Notes: a model not told the origin generated them from the letters alone. Shown: positions 7,980 to 16,918, numbered from the stretch's first letter. The stretch: DNA of 44,500 nucleotides from Gammaproteobacteria bacterium (GCA_020832005.1 JAFIFN010000015.1:1-44500); one strand, 5' to 3'. Numbers and translations are program-made.

Positions 7980-8384
7980 ATGAACAGGTTCAGTATCGAT
8001 GTGCGCGTGTATTGGGAAGACACCGATGCCCAGGGGGTGGTGTACTACGCCAACTATTTTCGGTTCATGGAACGCGCCCGCAGCGAGTGGCTGCGCGCGC
8101 GCGGCGTATCGCAGACGGCATTGCTCTCTGAACAGGGACTGATGTTTGCGGTCGTGGATACTGCCCTGAAGTTTTTTCTGCCGGCGCGTTTTGATGATGT
8201 GCTCGACATCAGTGCACAGCTCGCCGAGCTGCGCGGTGCCCGGTTTCGTTTCGATCAGGAAATCCGTCGCGGTGGCCCCGGCGGGGAATTGCTGTGCCAG
8301 GGCCATTGCCAGGCGGCCTGCCTGGATGCCACCACCTACAGGCCGCGGCGACTGCCGCAGGGCCTGCTCGGAGACAATGCATGA
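7980..8384 (+). CDS. ybgC: Tol-Pal-associated acyl-CoA thioesterase YbgC
   Basis: 134-aa hotdog-fold thioesterase, the same length as the E. coli protein when started at ATG 7980. The signature is VYWEDTDAQGVVYYANYFRFMERAR, split here into the catalytic Asp block (WEDTDAQGVVYYANY) and the following helix (RFMERARSEWL). It heads the tol-pal operon and is thought to act on acyl-CoA near phospholipid synthesis. GTG 7965 and ATG 7971 are in-frame alternatives. The stop overlaps the tolQ ATG by four bases. Confidence 0.95.
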   Translation: MNRFSIDVRVYWEDTDAQGVVYYANYFRFMERARSEWLRARGVSQTALLSEQGLMFAVVDTALKFFLPARFDDVLDISAQLAELRGARFRFDQEIRRGGPGGELLCQGHCQAACLDATTYRPRRLPQGLLGDNA

Positions 8385-9079
8385 ACCACGACATGTCGAT
8401 TCTGCGCCTCATCCTCGACGCCAGCGTACTGGTGCAGTTGGTGATGCTCTCCCTGCTGATGGCCTCTGTGGCCTCCTGGGCGGTCATCTTCAAGAAGCGC
8501 CGCCTGCTCGGGGATGCCCGCCAGGCCGCCGATGAGTTCGAAAAGCGCTTCTGGTCCGGCGGCGACCTGTCGTCGATGTACCAGGGCTTGAGTCGCAGCG
8601 GCCAGCCAACCCTCGGCATGGCCGGCATTTTCGAGTCGGGGTTTCGCGAGTTCGGCCGCCTCAACCGCCAGGACGGCCTGACCTCGGCACAGGTACTCGA
8701 AGGTGCGCGCCGCGCCATGCGCGTCGCCCAGCTTCGCGAGGTGGACAGGCTCGAACAGAGCCTGGGCATGCTGGCCACGGTGGGTTCGACGAGCCCCTAC
8801 GTAGGCCTGTTCGGCACCGTGTGGGGCATCATGAATTCCTTCCGCGCCCTGGGTAACGTGCAAAGTGCGACCCTGGCGATGGTCGCCCCGGGCATTGCCG
8901 AGGCGCTGATCGCGACCGCCATGGGCCTGTTCGCGGCCATTCCGGCGGTCATCGCCTACAACCGCTATGCCGAGCAGGTGGGCCGCCTGGAACTGCGCTA
9001 CGACACGTTCATGGACGAGTTCTCGTCCATCCTGCAGCGCCACCTGCGCCGTCCTGACCAGCAGCCCCTGGAGACCTGA
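8381..9079 (+). CDS. tolQ: Tol-Pal proton channel subunit TolQ
   Basis: 232-aa inner-membrane protein of the MotA/TolQ/ExbB family. It has three membrane segments: one near residues 15-37 (VLVQLVMLSLLMASVASWAV), a pair around 130-155 and 165-190. The ion-channel region GSTSPYVGLFGTVWGIMNSF and GIAEALIATAMGLFAAIPAV are strongly conserved. With TolR it uses the proton motive force to energise TolA for outer-membrane constriction at division. The ATGA overlap with ybgC fixes the start. Confidence 0.97.
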   Translation: MNHDMSILRLILDASVLVQLVMLSLLMASVASWAVIFKKRRLLGDARQAADEFEKRFWSGGDLSSMYQGLSRSGQPTLGMAGIFESGFREFGRLNRQDGLTSAQVLEGARRAMRVAQLREVDRLEQSLGMLATVGSTSPYVGLFGTVWGIMNSFRALGNVQSATLAMVAPGIAEALIATAMGLFAAIPAVIAYNRYAEQVGRLELRYDTFMDEFSSILQRHLRRPDQQPLET

Positions 9080-9083
9080 GCCG

Positions 9084-9533
9084 ATGGATGCCGCCCCGCG
9101 CCGCCGCCGCCGCCTCATGGCAGAGATCAACGTCGTGCCGTATATCGACGTCATGCTGGTGTTGCTGATCATCTTCATGATCACCGCACCGCTGCTGACC
9201 CAGGGCATCCAGCTCGACCTGCCCGCCGTGGGCGCTGAACCTTTGGACGCCGAGATGCTCGAACGGTTTGAGCCACTGGTGCTGTCCATTGATCCTGAAG
9301 GTCGCCTGTATCTGAACATCGGCGGCAGCGAGGAGGAAGCGCTGGAGGCGGCTGTTGTGCTGGCCCGTGCAAGTGCGGTGATGCGTCGCGAACCGCAGAC
9401 GCCCGTGCTGGTGCGTGCCGACCAGGCCACCTCGCACGGGCGTGTGGTGGCCGGGATGCGGCTGCTGCAGCAGGCGGGCGCGGGTCGTGTGGGCATTGTC
9501 ACGGGGCCGCTCGATTCTTCGGATACGCCCTAG
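9084..9533 (+). CDS. tolR: Tol-Pal subunit TolR
   Basis: 149-aa protein of the ExbD/TolR family with one membrane helix (residues about 17-37, VVPYIDVMLVLLIIFMITAP). The Asp in VVPYIDVMLVLL is the proton-coupling residue of the TolQR stator. The periplasmic domain follows. A basic RRRRRR stretch just inside the membrane sets the orientation. The ATG at 9084 is 4 bases after the tolQ stop. Confidence 0.96.
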   Translation: MDAAPRRRRRLMAEINVVPYIDVMLVLLIIFMITAPLLTQGIQLDLPAVGAEPLDAEMLERFEPLVLSIDPEGRLYLNIGGSEEEALEAAVVLARASAVMRREPQTPVLVRADQATSHGRVVAGMRLLQQAGAGRVGIVTGPLDSSDTP

Positions 9534-9544
9534 GTGGAGCCCTG

Positions 9545-10489
9545 ATGGGCGAGTTTTGGCGCGAGTACGGCGTTCCCGTCCTGATGGCGGGCCTGATGCA
9601 TGTGTTGATGCTGGCCTTGCTGCTGGTCGGCTTCGGGCTGCCGCGTCAAAGCCCGATGGCGGTGGTCGGTGATGTCGAGCTGATGGAGGCGGTGATCATC
9701 GACGAGTCGGTGTTGCTCGAACACACCAATCGTGTCGCCGAGGCCGAAGCGCAGCGTCAGCAGGCAGCCCGGCGCGAGATCGAGGAGGCCGAGCGTCGCC
9801 AGGCCGAGGCCCAGGCCCAGCGCGAGCGTGAAGAGGCCGCGCGCGAGGCGGCCCGTCGCGCGGAGGCTGACGCACAACGCGAACAGCAGCTGGCACGGGA
9901 GCGTGAGCAGGCCGAAAGGGTGCGCCAGCAGGAACAGGCCGAGACCCGTGCCCGGGAAGAGGCCGAGCGTCGCGCCCGCGAGGAAGAACAGGCCCGGCAG
10001 CGTGCCGAAGCCGAACGCCGTGAACGCGAGGAGGCACAGCGTCGGGAGCGTGAGGCAGCCGAGCGGCGTGCGCGGGAAGAGGCCGAACGACGGGCGCGCG
10101 AGGAAGCAGAGCGCCGCGCCCGGGATGAGGAGGCGCGCCGGCAGGCGGAACGCGAGTCTGAACTGCGGCGCATGATGGAAGGCGAGGAGCGCAGGCGACA
10201 GGCCGAGCAGGCCGGCCTGCTGGACCAATACCGTAGAATGATCGAGCAGCGTATCGTGCGCAACTGGGCGCGACCACCGTCGGCGGGGCCGGGCCTGCGC
10301 TGCGAAGTCAACGTGCGGCAGGCCCCCGGCGGCACGGTGCTGGATGTCAGGATCGGTACGTGTAATGGTGACGAGGCGGTGCGCCGCTCGATTGAAGCCG
10401 CGGTGTATCGGGCGTCGCCATTGCCCGATCCTCCGGATCCCTCGCTGTTTGAGCGCAATCTGACCATAATTTTCAGGCCTGAAGCATGA
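9545..10489 (+). CDS. tolA: Tol-Pal envelope-spanning protein TolA
   Basis: 314 aa with the three TolA parts: an N-terminal membrane helix (about 10-32), a long Arg/Glu/Ala-rich helical rod (about 60-225, with repeats such as AEAERRAREEAERRAR) that crosses the periplasm, and a C-terminal domain (about 230-314, IEQRIVRNWARPP through LTIIFRPEA) that binds TolB and Pal. Two cysteines (LRCEV and GTCNGD) could form a disulfide, as in E. coli TolA. The rod is low complexity, so its length is prone to slippage. ATGA overlap with tolB. Confidence 0.93.
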   Translation: MGEFWREYGVPVLMAGLMHVLMLALLLVGFGLPRQSPMAVVGDVELMEAVIIDESVLLEHTNRVAEAEAQRQQAARREIEEAERRQAEAQAQREREEAAREAARRAEADAQREQQLAREREQAERVRQQEQAETRAREEAERRAREEEQARQRAEAERREREEAQRREREAAERRAREEAERRAREEAERRARDEEARRQAERESELRRMMEGEERRRQAEQAGLLDQYRRMIEQRIVRNWARPPSAGPGLRCEVNVRQAPGGTVLDVRIGTCNGDEAVRRSIEAAVYRASPLPDPPDPSLFERNLTIIFRPEA

Positions 10490-11814
10490 TGACAATACGA
10501 GCAACTCTCCGTTGGCTGAGCCGGTGGTGTCTGGCACCCCTGCTGCTTCCGGCGCTGTATTCGCCGGTCCACGCCCAGCTGGTTGTGGAGATCACGCGTG
10601 GCGATGTGCAGGCTGTACCCATCGCAGTCGTGCCGTTTGGCTGGGAAGGCCAGGGCAGCATGCCCTTTGACCTGGCGAGCGTGATCGATGCGAACCTCAA
10701 GCGCAGCGGCCTGTTCGACCCGATGCGCCGCGCCGACATGGTATCGCGGCCGACCACAGCGGACGGCGTGGATTTCCGCGACTGGCGCCTGCTGGGGACC
10801 GACGTACTGGTGATCGGCCGCATGCTCGAACGCGATGCGCAGAACTACGAGATCCAGTTCCAGGTCTTCGACATCCTGCGCGGCCAGCAGCTGATGGGTT
10901 ATCGCACCTCGTCAGATCGCCGCGCACTGCGCAGCACGGCACATCGCATCAGCGATCTCATCTACGAGCGCCTGACCGGCGTGCCAGGTGCTTTCAACAC
11001 GCGTATTGCCTACATAACCGTCGACGGTAATCCACCTAATCGCACCCACCGGCTGATCGTCGCCGACAGTGACGGCGAGAACGAGGCGGTGATTGCCGAG
11101 TCGCCGCAACCGATCATGTCACCGGCCTGGTCGCCCGATGCGCGCCGGCTGGCCTACGTATCGTTCGAGGGCGGCCAGTCAGCGGTGTACGTGCAGACGC
11201 TGCGCACAGGTGATCGCCAGCGGGTGTCCGCGCGGGCCGGCATCAACGGCGCACCGGTGTTCTCCCCGGATGGCCGCAGGATCGCGCTGGTGCTCTCCAG
11301 GGAGACCGGACGGCCGGACATCTACACGCTGGATCTGTCCACGCAGGTGCTCACGCGGCTGACCGACAGCCCGTCCATCGATACCGAACCGGAATGGTCG
11401 CCCGATGGCCGCTGGATCTACTTCACCTCCGATCGGGGCGGTGGTCCGCAGATCTACCGGGTGCCTGCCGATGCACCGGGACGCGCCCAGCGGGTGACAT
11501 TCGAGGGTCGCTACAATGCGCGGCCGCGGCTGTCCTCGGACGGCAAGCGCATGGCCGTAGTGCACAACGATGGCGGAAACTTCCGTATCGCGCTGGTGGA
11601 TCTCGAGCGCAACACCACGATGGTGCTCACGGATGGTAGTCTTGACGAATCGCCAAGCTTCGCTCCAAATGGCGCCATGCTGATCTATGCCACACGGCAG
11701 GGTGCCCGCGGGGTGCTGGCCACGGTCTCGGCAGACGGCCGGGTCCGCCAGCGGCTGACCGTGCGCCAGGGCCAGGTGCAGGAACCGGCCTGGTCGCCGC
11801 TGCTGGGCCCGTAA
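10486..11814 (+). CDS. tolB: Tol-Pal periplasmic beta-propeller protein TolB
   Basis: 442-aa precursor with a signal peptide (cleavage probably after SPVHA, near residue 30). An N-terminal domain (about 31-170) is followed by WD40-like propeller blades marked by repeated SPAWSPDARRLAYVS-type units (for example PVFSPDGRRIALV and EPEWSPDGRWIYFTS). TolB binds Pal and is released from it when TolA engages. The start overlaps the tolA stop by four bases. An 81-base gap separates it from pal. Confidence 0.97.
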   Translation: MMTIRATLRWLSRWCLAPLLLPALYSPVHAQLVVEITRGDVQAVPIAVVPFGWEGQGSMPFDLASVIDANLKRSGLFDPMRRADMVSRPTTADGVDFRDWRLLGTDVLVIGRMLERDAQNYEIQFQVFDILRGQQLMGYRTSSDRRALRSTAHRISDLIYERLTGVPGAFNTRIAYITVDGNPPNRTHRLIVADSDGENEAVIAESPQPIMSPAWSPDARRLAYVSFEGGQSAVYVQTLRTGDRQRVSARAGINGAPVFSPDGRRIALVLSRETGRPDIYTLDLSTQVLTRLTDSPSIDTEPEWSPDGRWIYFTSDRGGGPQIYRVPADAPGRAQRVTFEGRYNARPRLSSDGKRMAVVHNDGGNFRIALVDLERNTTMVLTDGSLDESPSFAPNGAMLIYATRQGARGVLATVSADGRVRQRLTVRQGQVQEPAWSPLLGP

Positions 11815-11895
11815 GCTCGGGGGCACGGCGCGCCAGGTTTTCAGAACAGTTTTGTCTTTTCCACACATCATCACGCCAGAGGGCTTCAAGTCATC

Positions 11896-12435
11896 ATGAA
11901 CATGTACAAGATTTTGCTGGTCGCAGTGCTTGCAATCGCACTTGTCGCCTGTGCCGGGCGGGGTACCACGCCGGCAGACGACGACCTCGACGCCACGGCT
12001 GTGCCGCGTACTACTGACGGGACCGGTACCACGCGTGCCGACGACGGGCGTTCGCGCTTCGGCGGCATGGAAGCACTCGAGCCGGATCCGAGTGATCCCG
12101 TGTTGTCCAACATGGTCATCTACTTCGATTTTGACCGCGATGCGATTCGCTCGGAGTTCACGCCCACGCTCGATGCCCACGCACGGTTCCTGATGGAGAA
12201 TCCTCGCCGTCGTGTCCGCCTCGAGGGCCACACCGACGAGCGCGGCTCGCGCGAGTACAACATCGGGCTGGGTGAGCGCCGTGCCTTGTCAGTGCGTCGA
12301 TACATGCTTCTTCAGGGAGTCTCGGCCGACCAGTTGACCACCGTCAGCTACGGCGAGGAGCGGCCTGCGGAGCTTGGCAGTGGTGAGTCGGTCTGGGCGC
12401 GCAATCGCCGGGTCGAACTCGTCTACCGCCAGTGA
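11896..12435 (+). CDS. pal: Peptidoglycan-associated lipoprotein Pal
   Basis: 179-aa outer-membrane lipoprotein. The lipobox is LVAC, with Cys near residue 19 as the acylated residue. A disordered linker (about 20-70) leads to the OmpA-like peptidoglycan-binding domain: MVIYFDFDRDAIRSEF, LEGHTDERGSREYNIGLGERRA and the terminal ARNRRVELVYR. It tethers the outer membrane to peptidoglycan and moves to the septum through TolA and TolB. The 81-base upstream gap could hold its own promoter, but none is clear. Confidence 0.97.
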   Translation: MNMYKILLVAVLAIALVACAGRGTTPADDDLDATAVPRTTDGTGTTRADDGRSRFGGMEALEPDPSDPVLSNMVIYFDFDRDAIRSEFTPTLDAHARFLMENPRRRVRLEGHTDERGSREYNIGLGERRALSVRRYMLLQGVSADQLTTVSYGEERPAELGSGESVWARNRRVELVYRQ

Positions 12436-12442
12436 GTGTGTG

Positions 12443-13231
12443 ATGCACGTTCGCATACAGGCCGGTCTGCCGTTGACGGTTGCGCTGGCGGCCATGCTGG
12501 CCGCCGGCTGCGCCGCGCTGCCGGCCGAAGAGGACCCAGTGCAGCTGCGTCTGACCGATATCGAGGCCCGCGTCATTCGTATCGAGCGCATGCTCGACAA
12601 CCGGACGCTGGCGGAACTTGCCGAGCAGTTGAGTTCCGCACAGCGCGAGGCGCAGGAACTGCGCGGCGATATTGAGACGCTGAATTTCGAGCTGGAACAG
12701 GGGCAGCAACGCCAGCGCCAGCAGTACGTCGATCTCGATGACCGTCTGCAGCAGCTTGAGCGTGGTGGCAGAGAGTCGACAGCCTCGGCAACGCAGTCGG
12801 GCACGGGCGGCGGCGTGGCTGCGGGGCAGCTGCCGCTGCCCGGGGCCGGCGACCGGGCGAACTACCAGGCGGCCTTCGAGCTGCTCAAGGAGGCTCGTTA
12901 CGACGAATCGGCCAACGCGTTCCGGCAGTTCCTGATTACGTTTGCGGACAGTCCGCTGGCCGATAATGCGCAGTACTGGCTGGCCGAGACGGCCTATGTG
13001 AACCGTCGTTTCGGTGAGGCGTTGCCGAAGTTCCAGCAGGTCCTCGATGACTACCCGGGCTCGCGCAAGGCACCCGACGCGCTGCTGAAGATCGGCTACT
13101 GCAACTACGAGCTGCAGCGCTGGAGTGCTGCGCGTGAGGCGCTGCAGCGTGTTGTCAACGAGTTTGGCGACACTACGGCCGCGCGGCTGGCCCAGCAGCG
13201 CCTCGACCGGATGCGCAGCGAGGGACGCTAG
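12443..13231 (+). CDS. cpoB: Tol-Pal system protein CpoB (YbgF)
   Basis: 262-aa cell-division coordinator that links the Tol machine to peptidoglycan synthesis by PBP1B. Features are a signal sequence, an N-terminal coiled coil (about 33-110, RLTDIEARVIRIERML onward) that trimerises and binds TolA, a Gly/Ser-rich linker and tetratricopeptide-like repeats from about 135 (NYQAAFELLKEARYDESANAF and two more). The signal ends LAAGC, which could be a lipobox, unlike the soluble E. coli protein. The start is ATG 12443, seven bases after the pal stop. Confidence 0.93.
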   Translation: MHVRIQAGLPLTVALAAMLAAGCAALPAEEDPVQLRLTDIEARVIRIERMLDNRTLAELAEQLSSAQREAQELRGDIETLNFELEQGQQRQRQQYVDLDDRLQQLERGGRESTASATQSGTGGGVAAGQLPLPGAGDRANYQAAFELLKEARYDESANAFRQFLITFADSPLADNAQYWLAETAYVNRRFGEALPKFQQVLDDYPGSRKAPDALLKIGYCNYELQRWSAAREALQRVVNEFGDTTAARLAQQRLDRMRSEGR

Positions 13232-13232
13232 C

Positions 13233-13919
13233 ATGGCGCAGGCCGCAGCAGCCAGTGCGCGCAGTGCGCTGCCTGCGGCTCAGCGTCTGCTGATCGCCGA
13301 GGTTTTCCACTCGCTGCAGGGCGAGGCCGATGCCGTCGGCTGGCCGAGCGTGTTCATCCGCCTGACCGGCTGTCCCTTGCGGTGCAGCTACTGCGACACC
13401 GAATATGCGTTCACCGGCGGCCAGTGGCGTGATTTCGACAGCCTGCTGGCAGAGACGGCGCAATACGGCGTGCAGCATGTCTGCGTCACCGGTGGTGAAC
13501 CGCTGGCCCAGGCTAACTGTCTGGGCCTGCTTGCCGCGTTGTGCGATGCAGGCTACGAGGTGTCGCTGGAGACCAGCGGGGCGTTCGATATCAGCGCGGT
13601 GGATGCGCGCGTGCGCCGCGTCATGGATCTCAAGACCCCATCCTCGGGTGAGATGCATCGCAATCGCCTGGAAAATCTCGCCCAGCTCGGTGCGCGCGAT
13701 CAGCTGAAGTTCGTGCTCTGCGATCGCGGCGACTATGACTGGGCGCGCGAGCTGCTTGCCGCGCATCGTCCGCAGCAGCGTTGCCAGGTGCTGTTCTCCC
13801 CGGTCTGGGGAAGGCTTGAGCCCGCGACGCTCGCCGGCTGGATTCTTGAAGACCGTTTGCCGGTGCGCTTCCAGGTACAGCTGCACAAGCTGCTCTGGGG
13901 CGAAACACCCGGACGCTAG
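13233..13919 (+). CDS. queE: 7-carboxy-7-deazaguanine synthase QueE
   Basis: 228-aa radical SAM enzyme converting carboxy-tetrahydropterin to 7-carboxy-7-deazaguanine for queuosine. The iron-sulfur motif is GCPLRCSYCDTEYAF (CxxxCxxC, near residues 46-53). Substrate and SAM regions FHSLQGEADAVGWPSVFIRL and VCVTGGEPL are typical. About 12 Ala/Ser-rich residues precede the usual start. The ATG at 13233 comes just after the cpoB stop. queC follows, giving a common tol-pal/queE/queC neighbourhood. Confidence 0.96.
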   Translation: MAQAAAASARSALPAAQRLLIAEVFHSLQGEADAVGWPSVFIRLTGCPLRCSYCDTEYAFTGGQWRDFDSLLAETAQYGVQHVCVTGGEPLAQANCLGLLAALCDAGYEVSLETSGAFDISAVDARVRRVMDLKTPSSGEMHRNRLENLAQLGARDQLKFVLCDRGDYDWARELLAAHRPQQRCQVLFSPVWGRLEPATLAGWILEDRLPVRFQVQLHKLLWGETPGR

Positions 13920-13943
13920 GGCAAGACGACAGGGTGTCGCGCA

Positions 13944-14615
13944 TTGGCTGACAGGGCCGTTGTATTGCTCTCGGGCGGACTGGACTCGGCCACGGTGCTG
14001 GCCTGCGCCCGTGAGCGTGGCCATGACTGCTATGCCTTGAGTTTCGACTACGGTCAGCGTCACCGTTCGGAACTCGATGCCGCCGGCCGGGTAGCGCGCA
14101 GCCTGGGCTGCGTCGAGCACCGGACCATGCGGATCGACACTGCGGGCATCGGCGGATCCGCGCTGACCGACAGCCGTATCGATGTGCCCGAAGCACCCAC
14201 GCAGGGCATCCCGGTCACCTATGTGCCCGCTCGCAACACCGTATTTCTCGCCCTCGCGCTGGGTTGGGCCGAAGTGCTGGAAGCCGGCAGCATCTATATC
14301 GGCGTCAATGCCGTCGACTACTCCGGCTATCCCGACTGTCGCCCCGAGTTCATTGCCGCGTTCGAGAAACTCATCGCCGTGGCGACCCGCGCGGGTGTAG
14401 AAGGCCATCGCCTGAGGCTCGAGACACCCCTGATCGCGCTGAGCAAGGCGCAGATCATTGCCCTGGGCACGGGTCTTGGCGTCGACTACGCGCAGACCGT
14501 ATCGTGCTACCAGGCCGATGCCCAGGGCCGCGCCTGTGGACGATGTGATTCCTGTCGGCTGCGCCGAGGGGGCTTTGCCGCCGCCGGTGTGCCGGATCCG
14601 ACCCGCTACCGCTGA
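13944..14615 (+). CDS. queC: 7-cyano-7-deazaguanine synthase QueC
   Basis: 223-aa ATP-dependent enzyme converting 7-carboxy-7-deazaguanine to preQ0, the step after QueE. The PP-loop is [14 protein letters not shown], followed by [20 protein letters not shown] and [15 protein letters not shown]. The zinc cysteines are at the C-terminus ([18 protein letters not shown]). The start appears to be TTG at 13944, since the GTG ten bases upstream is out of frame and no ATG precedes the PP-loop in frame. It ends 59 bases before tRNA-Lys. Confidence 0.95.
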   Translation: MADRAVVLLSGGLDSATVLACARERGHDCYALSFDYGQRHRSELDAAGRVARSLGCVEHRTMRIDTAGIGGSALTDSRIDVPEAPTQGIPVTYVPARNTVFLALALGWAEVLEAGSIYIGVNAVDYSGYPDCRPEFIAAFEKLIAVATRAGVEGHRLRLETPLIALSKAQIIALGTGLGVDYAQTVSCYQADAQGRACGRCDSCRLRRGGFAAAGVPDPTRYR

Positions 14616-14626
14616 GCTTGCCGAGG

Positions 14627-14655
14627 TTTTCCCGCCCGGGAGGCTGCTGTATGAT
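14627..14655 (+). promoter_or_regulatory. Candidate promoter of tRNA-Lys
   Basis: TATGAT at 14650-14655 is a good -10 element 20 bases before the mature tRNA 5' end. With 17-base spacing the -35 would be TTTTCC (14627-14632), a weak match. Transcription would start near 14662. The GC-rich stretch between them (CCCGCCCGGG) might act as a discriminator-like element, but that is speculative. Confidence 0.35.
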
Positions 14656-14674
14656 CGCGGCTGCTTGCAGATGC

Positions 14675-14750
14675 GGGCCGTTAGCTCAGTTGGTAGAGCA
14701 CTGGACTTTTAATCCATTGGTCGTTGGTTCGAGCCCAACACGGCCCACCA
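14675..14750 (+). tRNA. tRNA-Lys (anticodon UUU)
   Basis: 76-nt cloverleaf with encoded CCA. Acceptor GGGCCGT pairs with ACGGCCC. The D stem is GCTC/GAGC, the anticodon loop CTTTTAA has anticodon TTT at 14708-14710, and the T stem GTTGG/CCAAC carries the TTCGAGC loop. The outermost anticodon-stem pair (27-43) is a C-U mismatch, where E. coli tRNA-Lys has a G-U pair; the other stems are fully paired. A P-loop protein gene starts 31 bases after the CCA. Confidence 0.97.
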
Positions 14751-14780
14751 CTCCCCTTCAGCCGCAGAGCCGTTCACGCA

Positions 14781-15617
14781 ATGCGCATGACCCGACAGGA
14801 ATTTCTGGCCTGGCCGAACAAGGCCATCACGCTGCTGGGCATGTCCGGTGTGGGCAAGACCACGCTGGCCAACCGGCTGCCGAAGTCCAGCTGGTTTCAT
14901 TTCTCGGGCGATTACCGGATCGGCACGCGGTATCTGGACGAGCCCATCCTCGACAACATCAAGCGCCAGGCCATGCAGGTGGGCTTCCTGCGTGATCTGC
15001 TGCGCAGCGATTCGATCTACATCTCCAGCAACATCACCGTCGACAATCTAGCGCCGATAGCCACCTTTCTTGGCAAGATCGGGCGCCGCGACCTCGGTGG
15101 CCTGTCGGTAGATGAGTTCAAACGTCGGCAGCGTCTGCACCATGCGGCGGAGATCGGCGCCATGCGCGATGTGCCGGATTTCATTGTCAAGGCAGCGGAA
15201 ATATACGGCTACGAGCACTTCATCAATGATGCAGGCGGCAGCGTCTGCGAGCTCGACGATCCGCTCGTCGAGGCGGGGCTGGCCGAACATACCCTGATCA
15301 TCTACCTGCGCCCCGATGCGCGCATGGAAGAGCAGTTCATCCAGCGTGCCATCGACAACCCCAAGCCCATCTACTATCAGGAAGCTTTCCTGGATGAGCA
15401 GCTTGCGCGTTATCTGCGCGAGTCGGGCCTGAATTCGGCCGATGACATGGACCCCGATGCCTTCGCGCGCTGGGTGTTTCCGGCCCTGGTCGAGCACCGC
15501 AAGCCCCGCTATGACGCGATGGTCGAGCGCTACGGCTATGCCGTGGATGCACGCGCCAGCGAGGCGGTGCGTACGGAAGCCGATTTCATCGAGCTGATCG
15601 CAGGCGCACTGGACTGA
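14781..15617 (+). CDS. P-loop NTPase or kinase-like protein, unknown function
   Basis: 278-aa cytoplasmic protein. A Walker A motif (LLGMSGVGKTTLA, residues about 18-30) sits at the N-terminus, as in shikimate kinase and small-molecule or nucleotide kinases. The rest is mixed, with FHFSGDYRIGTRY after the P-loop, an acidic INDAGGSVCELDD segment near 150 and TLIIYLRPDARMEEQFIQRA near 175-195, a possible kinase lid with arginines. I cannot assign a substrate. The ATG at 14781 is used; the frame is open upstream into the tRNA, which rules out earlier starts. Co-transcription with tRNA-Lys is possible. Confidence 0.8.
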   Translation: MRMTRQEFLAWPNKAITLLGMSGVGKTTLANRLPKSSWFHFSGDYRIGTRYLDEPILDNIKRQAMQVGFLRDLLRSDSIYISSNITVDNLAPIATFLGKIGRRDLGGLSVDEFKRRQRLHHAAEIGAMRDVPDFIVKAAEIYGYEHFINDAGGSVCELDDPLVEAGLAEHTLIIYLRPDARMEEQFIQRAIDNPKPIYYQEAFLDEQLARYLRESGLNSADDMDPDAFARWVFPALVEHRKPRYDAMVERYGYAVDARASEAVRTEADFIELIAGALD

Positions 15618-15654
15618 AGCCTGGCGCGACCATGAGAAAATCGTCAGGATTGCT

Positions 15655-16890
15655 TTGTTCGCGCGCCGCGCTTCGCGGCCAAGGGTGAGCAGAACCGCGC
15701 CGATCTCGGTGCCGGCCCTGGCGCTGATCTCCAGCGTTGGAGCGTTTGGCACTCACCTGCTGCTGCCGGCCCTGCCGGCCATCCGTGACGAGTTCGCGGT
15801 CAGCAGCGCCCAGGTCCAGCTGGTGGTCAGCCTGTCATTGCTGGCGCTGGCAGCGGGCGCGCTGATCAACGGGCCGCTGTCTGATCGCTTCGGGCGTCGC
15901 CCCGTGGCACTGGCCGGACTGGCGATGTTCGTGGCCGGCAGCCTGATCGCCTGGATGGGTGCCGACCTGTCCAGCGTGCTGGTGGGGCGCGTCGTGCAGG
16001 CCCTTGGGGGCGGTGCGGCGATCACCGTGGTGCGCGCGGTCATTCGCGATATCTACGATCGCGACTCGGCCGCATCCGCCTTTGGCTACGTCGCCTCGTT
16101 CGTACTCATCGTGCCGCTGCTCGTGCCGCTGCTGGGCGGGGCGCTGTCGGAGACTTTCGGCTGGCGCAGCAATTTCCTGGTCGCGATCACCGTGGGCGTG
16201 GGCATCGGTGCATTCATCGCGCTGCGCCTGCCTGAGACGCGGCCAGCGGCCACCCACCGGGACGCACCGCTGCTGCGGGAAATGTTCTCGCTGCTGCGTC
16301 GCCGGGCGTTTCTTGGCTATGCCCTGAATTACAGTTTCTCGATGGCGGCGCTGCAGGCGTTCATTGCCGGTGCGCCGTTGCTGCTGGTGGGCAGCCTGGG
16401 TCTTTCGGCTACCGCCTACGGCGGCTGGTACATGTTGACGGCAGCGGCGTCGCTGTCCGGGTTTTATCTTGCGGGGCGCCTGTCGCGGCAGATGGGTATC
16501 CACCGGATGATTCGGGTGGGCATGATCGCATCGCTGTTCGCGACCACCGCCCTGTTGTGTGTGCAGGGCGTGTTCGGGATTTTCTCGCCGCTGGCGCTGA
16601 TGTTGCCGGCGATGGGGCATACCTTCGCCAATGCCCTGATGGTGCCAAGCAGCACATCCGGCGCGATCAGCGAGCGCCCCGAGCTCGCCGGCTCAGCGGC
16701 CGGCGTCCTGGGGTTCATGCAGTTCCTGTGCGCAGCCGCGGCCGTGCAGGTGATGGGCATCCTGCACGATGTCACGGATATGGCCGTGGCCCTGGTCATG
16801 GCCGGCGCCTCGATGGCTGCAGCGGCTTCGTACCTGTTGCTGGTGGTCCGGCGTGCGCCTGTGCAGCGAGCGCCCCGACAGGCAGAATAG
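15655..16890 (+). CDS. Bcr/CflA-family MFS drug exporter
   Basis: About 411-aa major facilitator with 12 predicted membrane helices, a multidrug/H+ antiporter of the Bcr/CflA type. The first helix segment ([19 protein letters not shown]) and the loop 2-3 signature [14 protein letters not shown] are typical, as is [22 protein letters not shown] in helix 4-5. The start is uncertain: TTG 15655 follows an AGGA, whereas GTG 15685 would give a protein beginning VSRTAPISV. It is single in this window and no regulator is next to it, so the substrate is unknown. Confidence 0.88.
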   Translation: MFARRASRPRVSRTAPISVPALALISSVGAFGTHLLLPALPAIRDEFAVSSAQVQLVVSLSLLALAAGALINGPLSDRFGRRPVALAGLAMFVAGSLIAWMGADLSSVLVGRVVQALGGGAAITVVRAVIRDIYDRDSAASAFGYVASFVLIVPLLVPLLGGALSETFGWRSNFLVAITVGVGIGAFIALRLPETRPAATHRDAPLLREMFSLLRRRAFLGYALNYSFSMAALQAFIAGAPLLLVGSLGLSATAYGGWYMLTAAASLSGFYLAGRLSRQMGIHRMIRVGMIASLFATTALLCVQGVFGIFSPLALMLPAMGHTFANALMVPSSTSGAISERPELAGSAAGVLGFMQFLCAAAAVQVMGILHDVTDMAVALVMAGASMAAAASYLLLVVRRAPVQRAPRQAE

Positions 16891-16918
16891 CCGACTGGTT
16901 GGCAATGGGCGCAGCACT

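Noticed and set aside
9530-10537. 335-codon frame opposite tolA with Leu/Phe-rich repeats
   Set aside because: It is the shadow of the repeated TolA rod codons and lacks membrane-protein features beyond composition.
13173-14408. 411-codon minus-strand frame over queE and queC
   Set aside because: Both plus-strand genes have catalytic motifs, and this frame has none.
14618-14995. Open frames crossing tRNA-Lys
   Set aside because: The tRNA is canonical, so reading through it is not coding.
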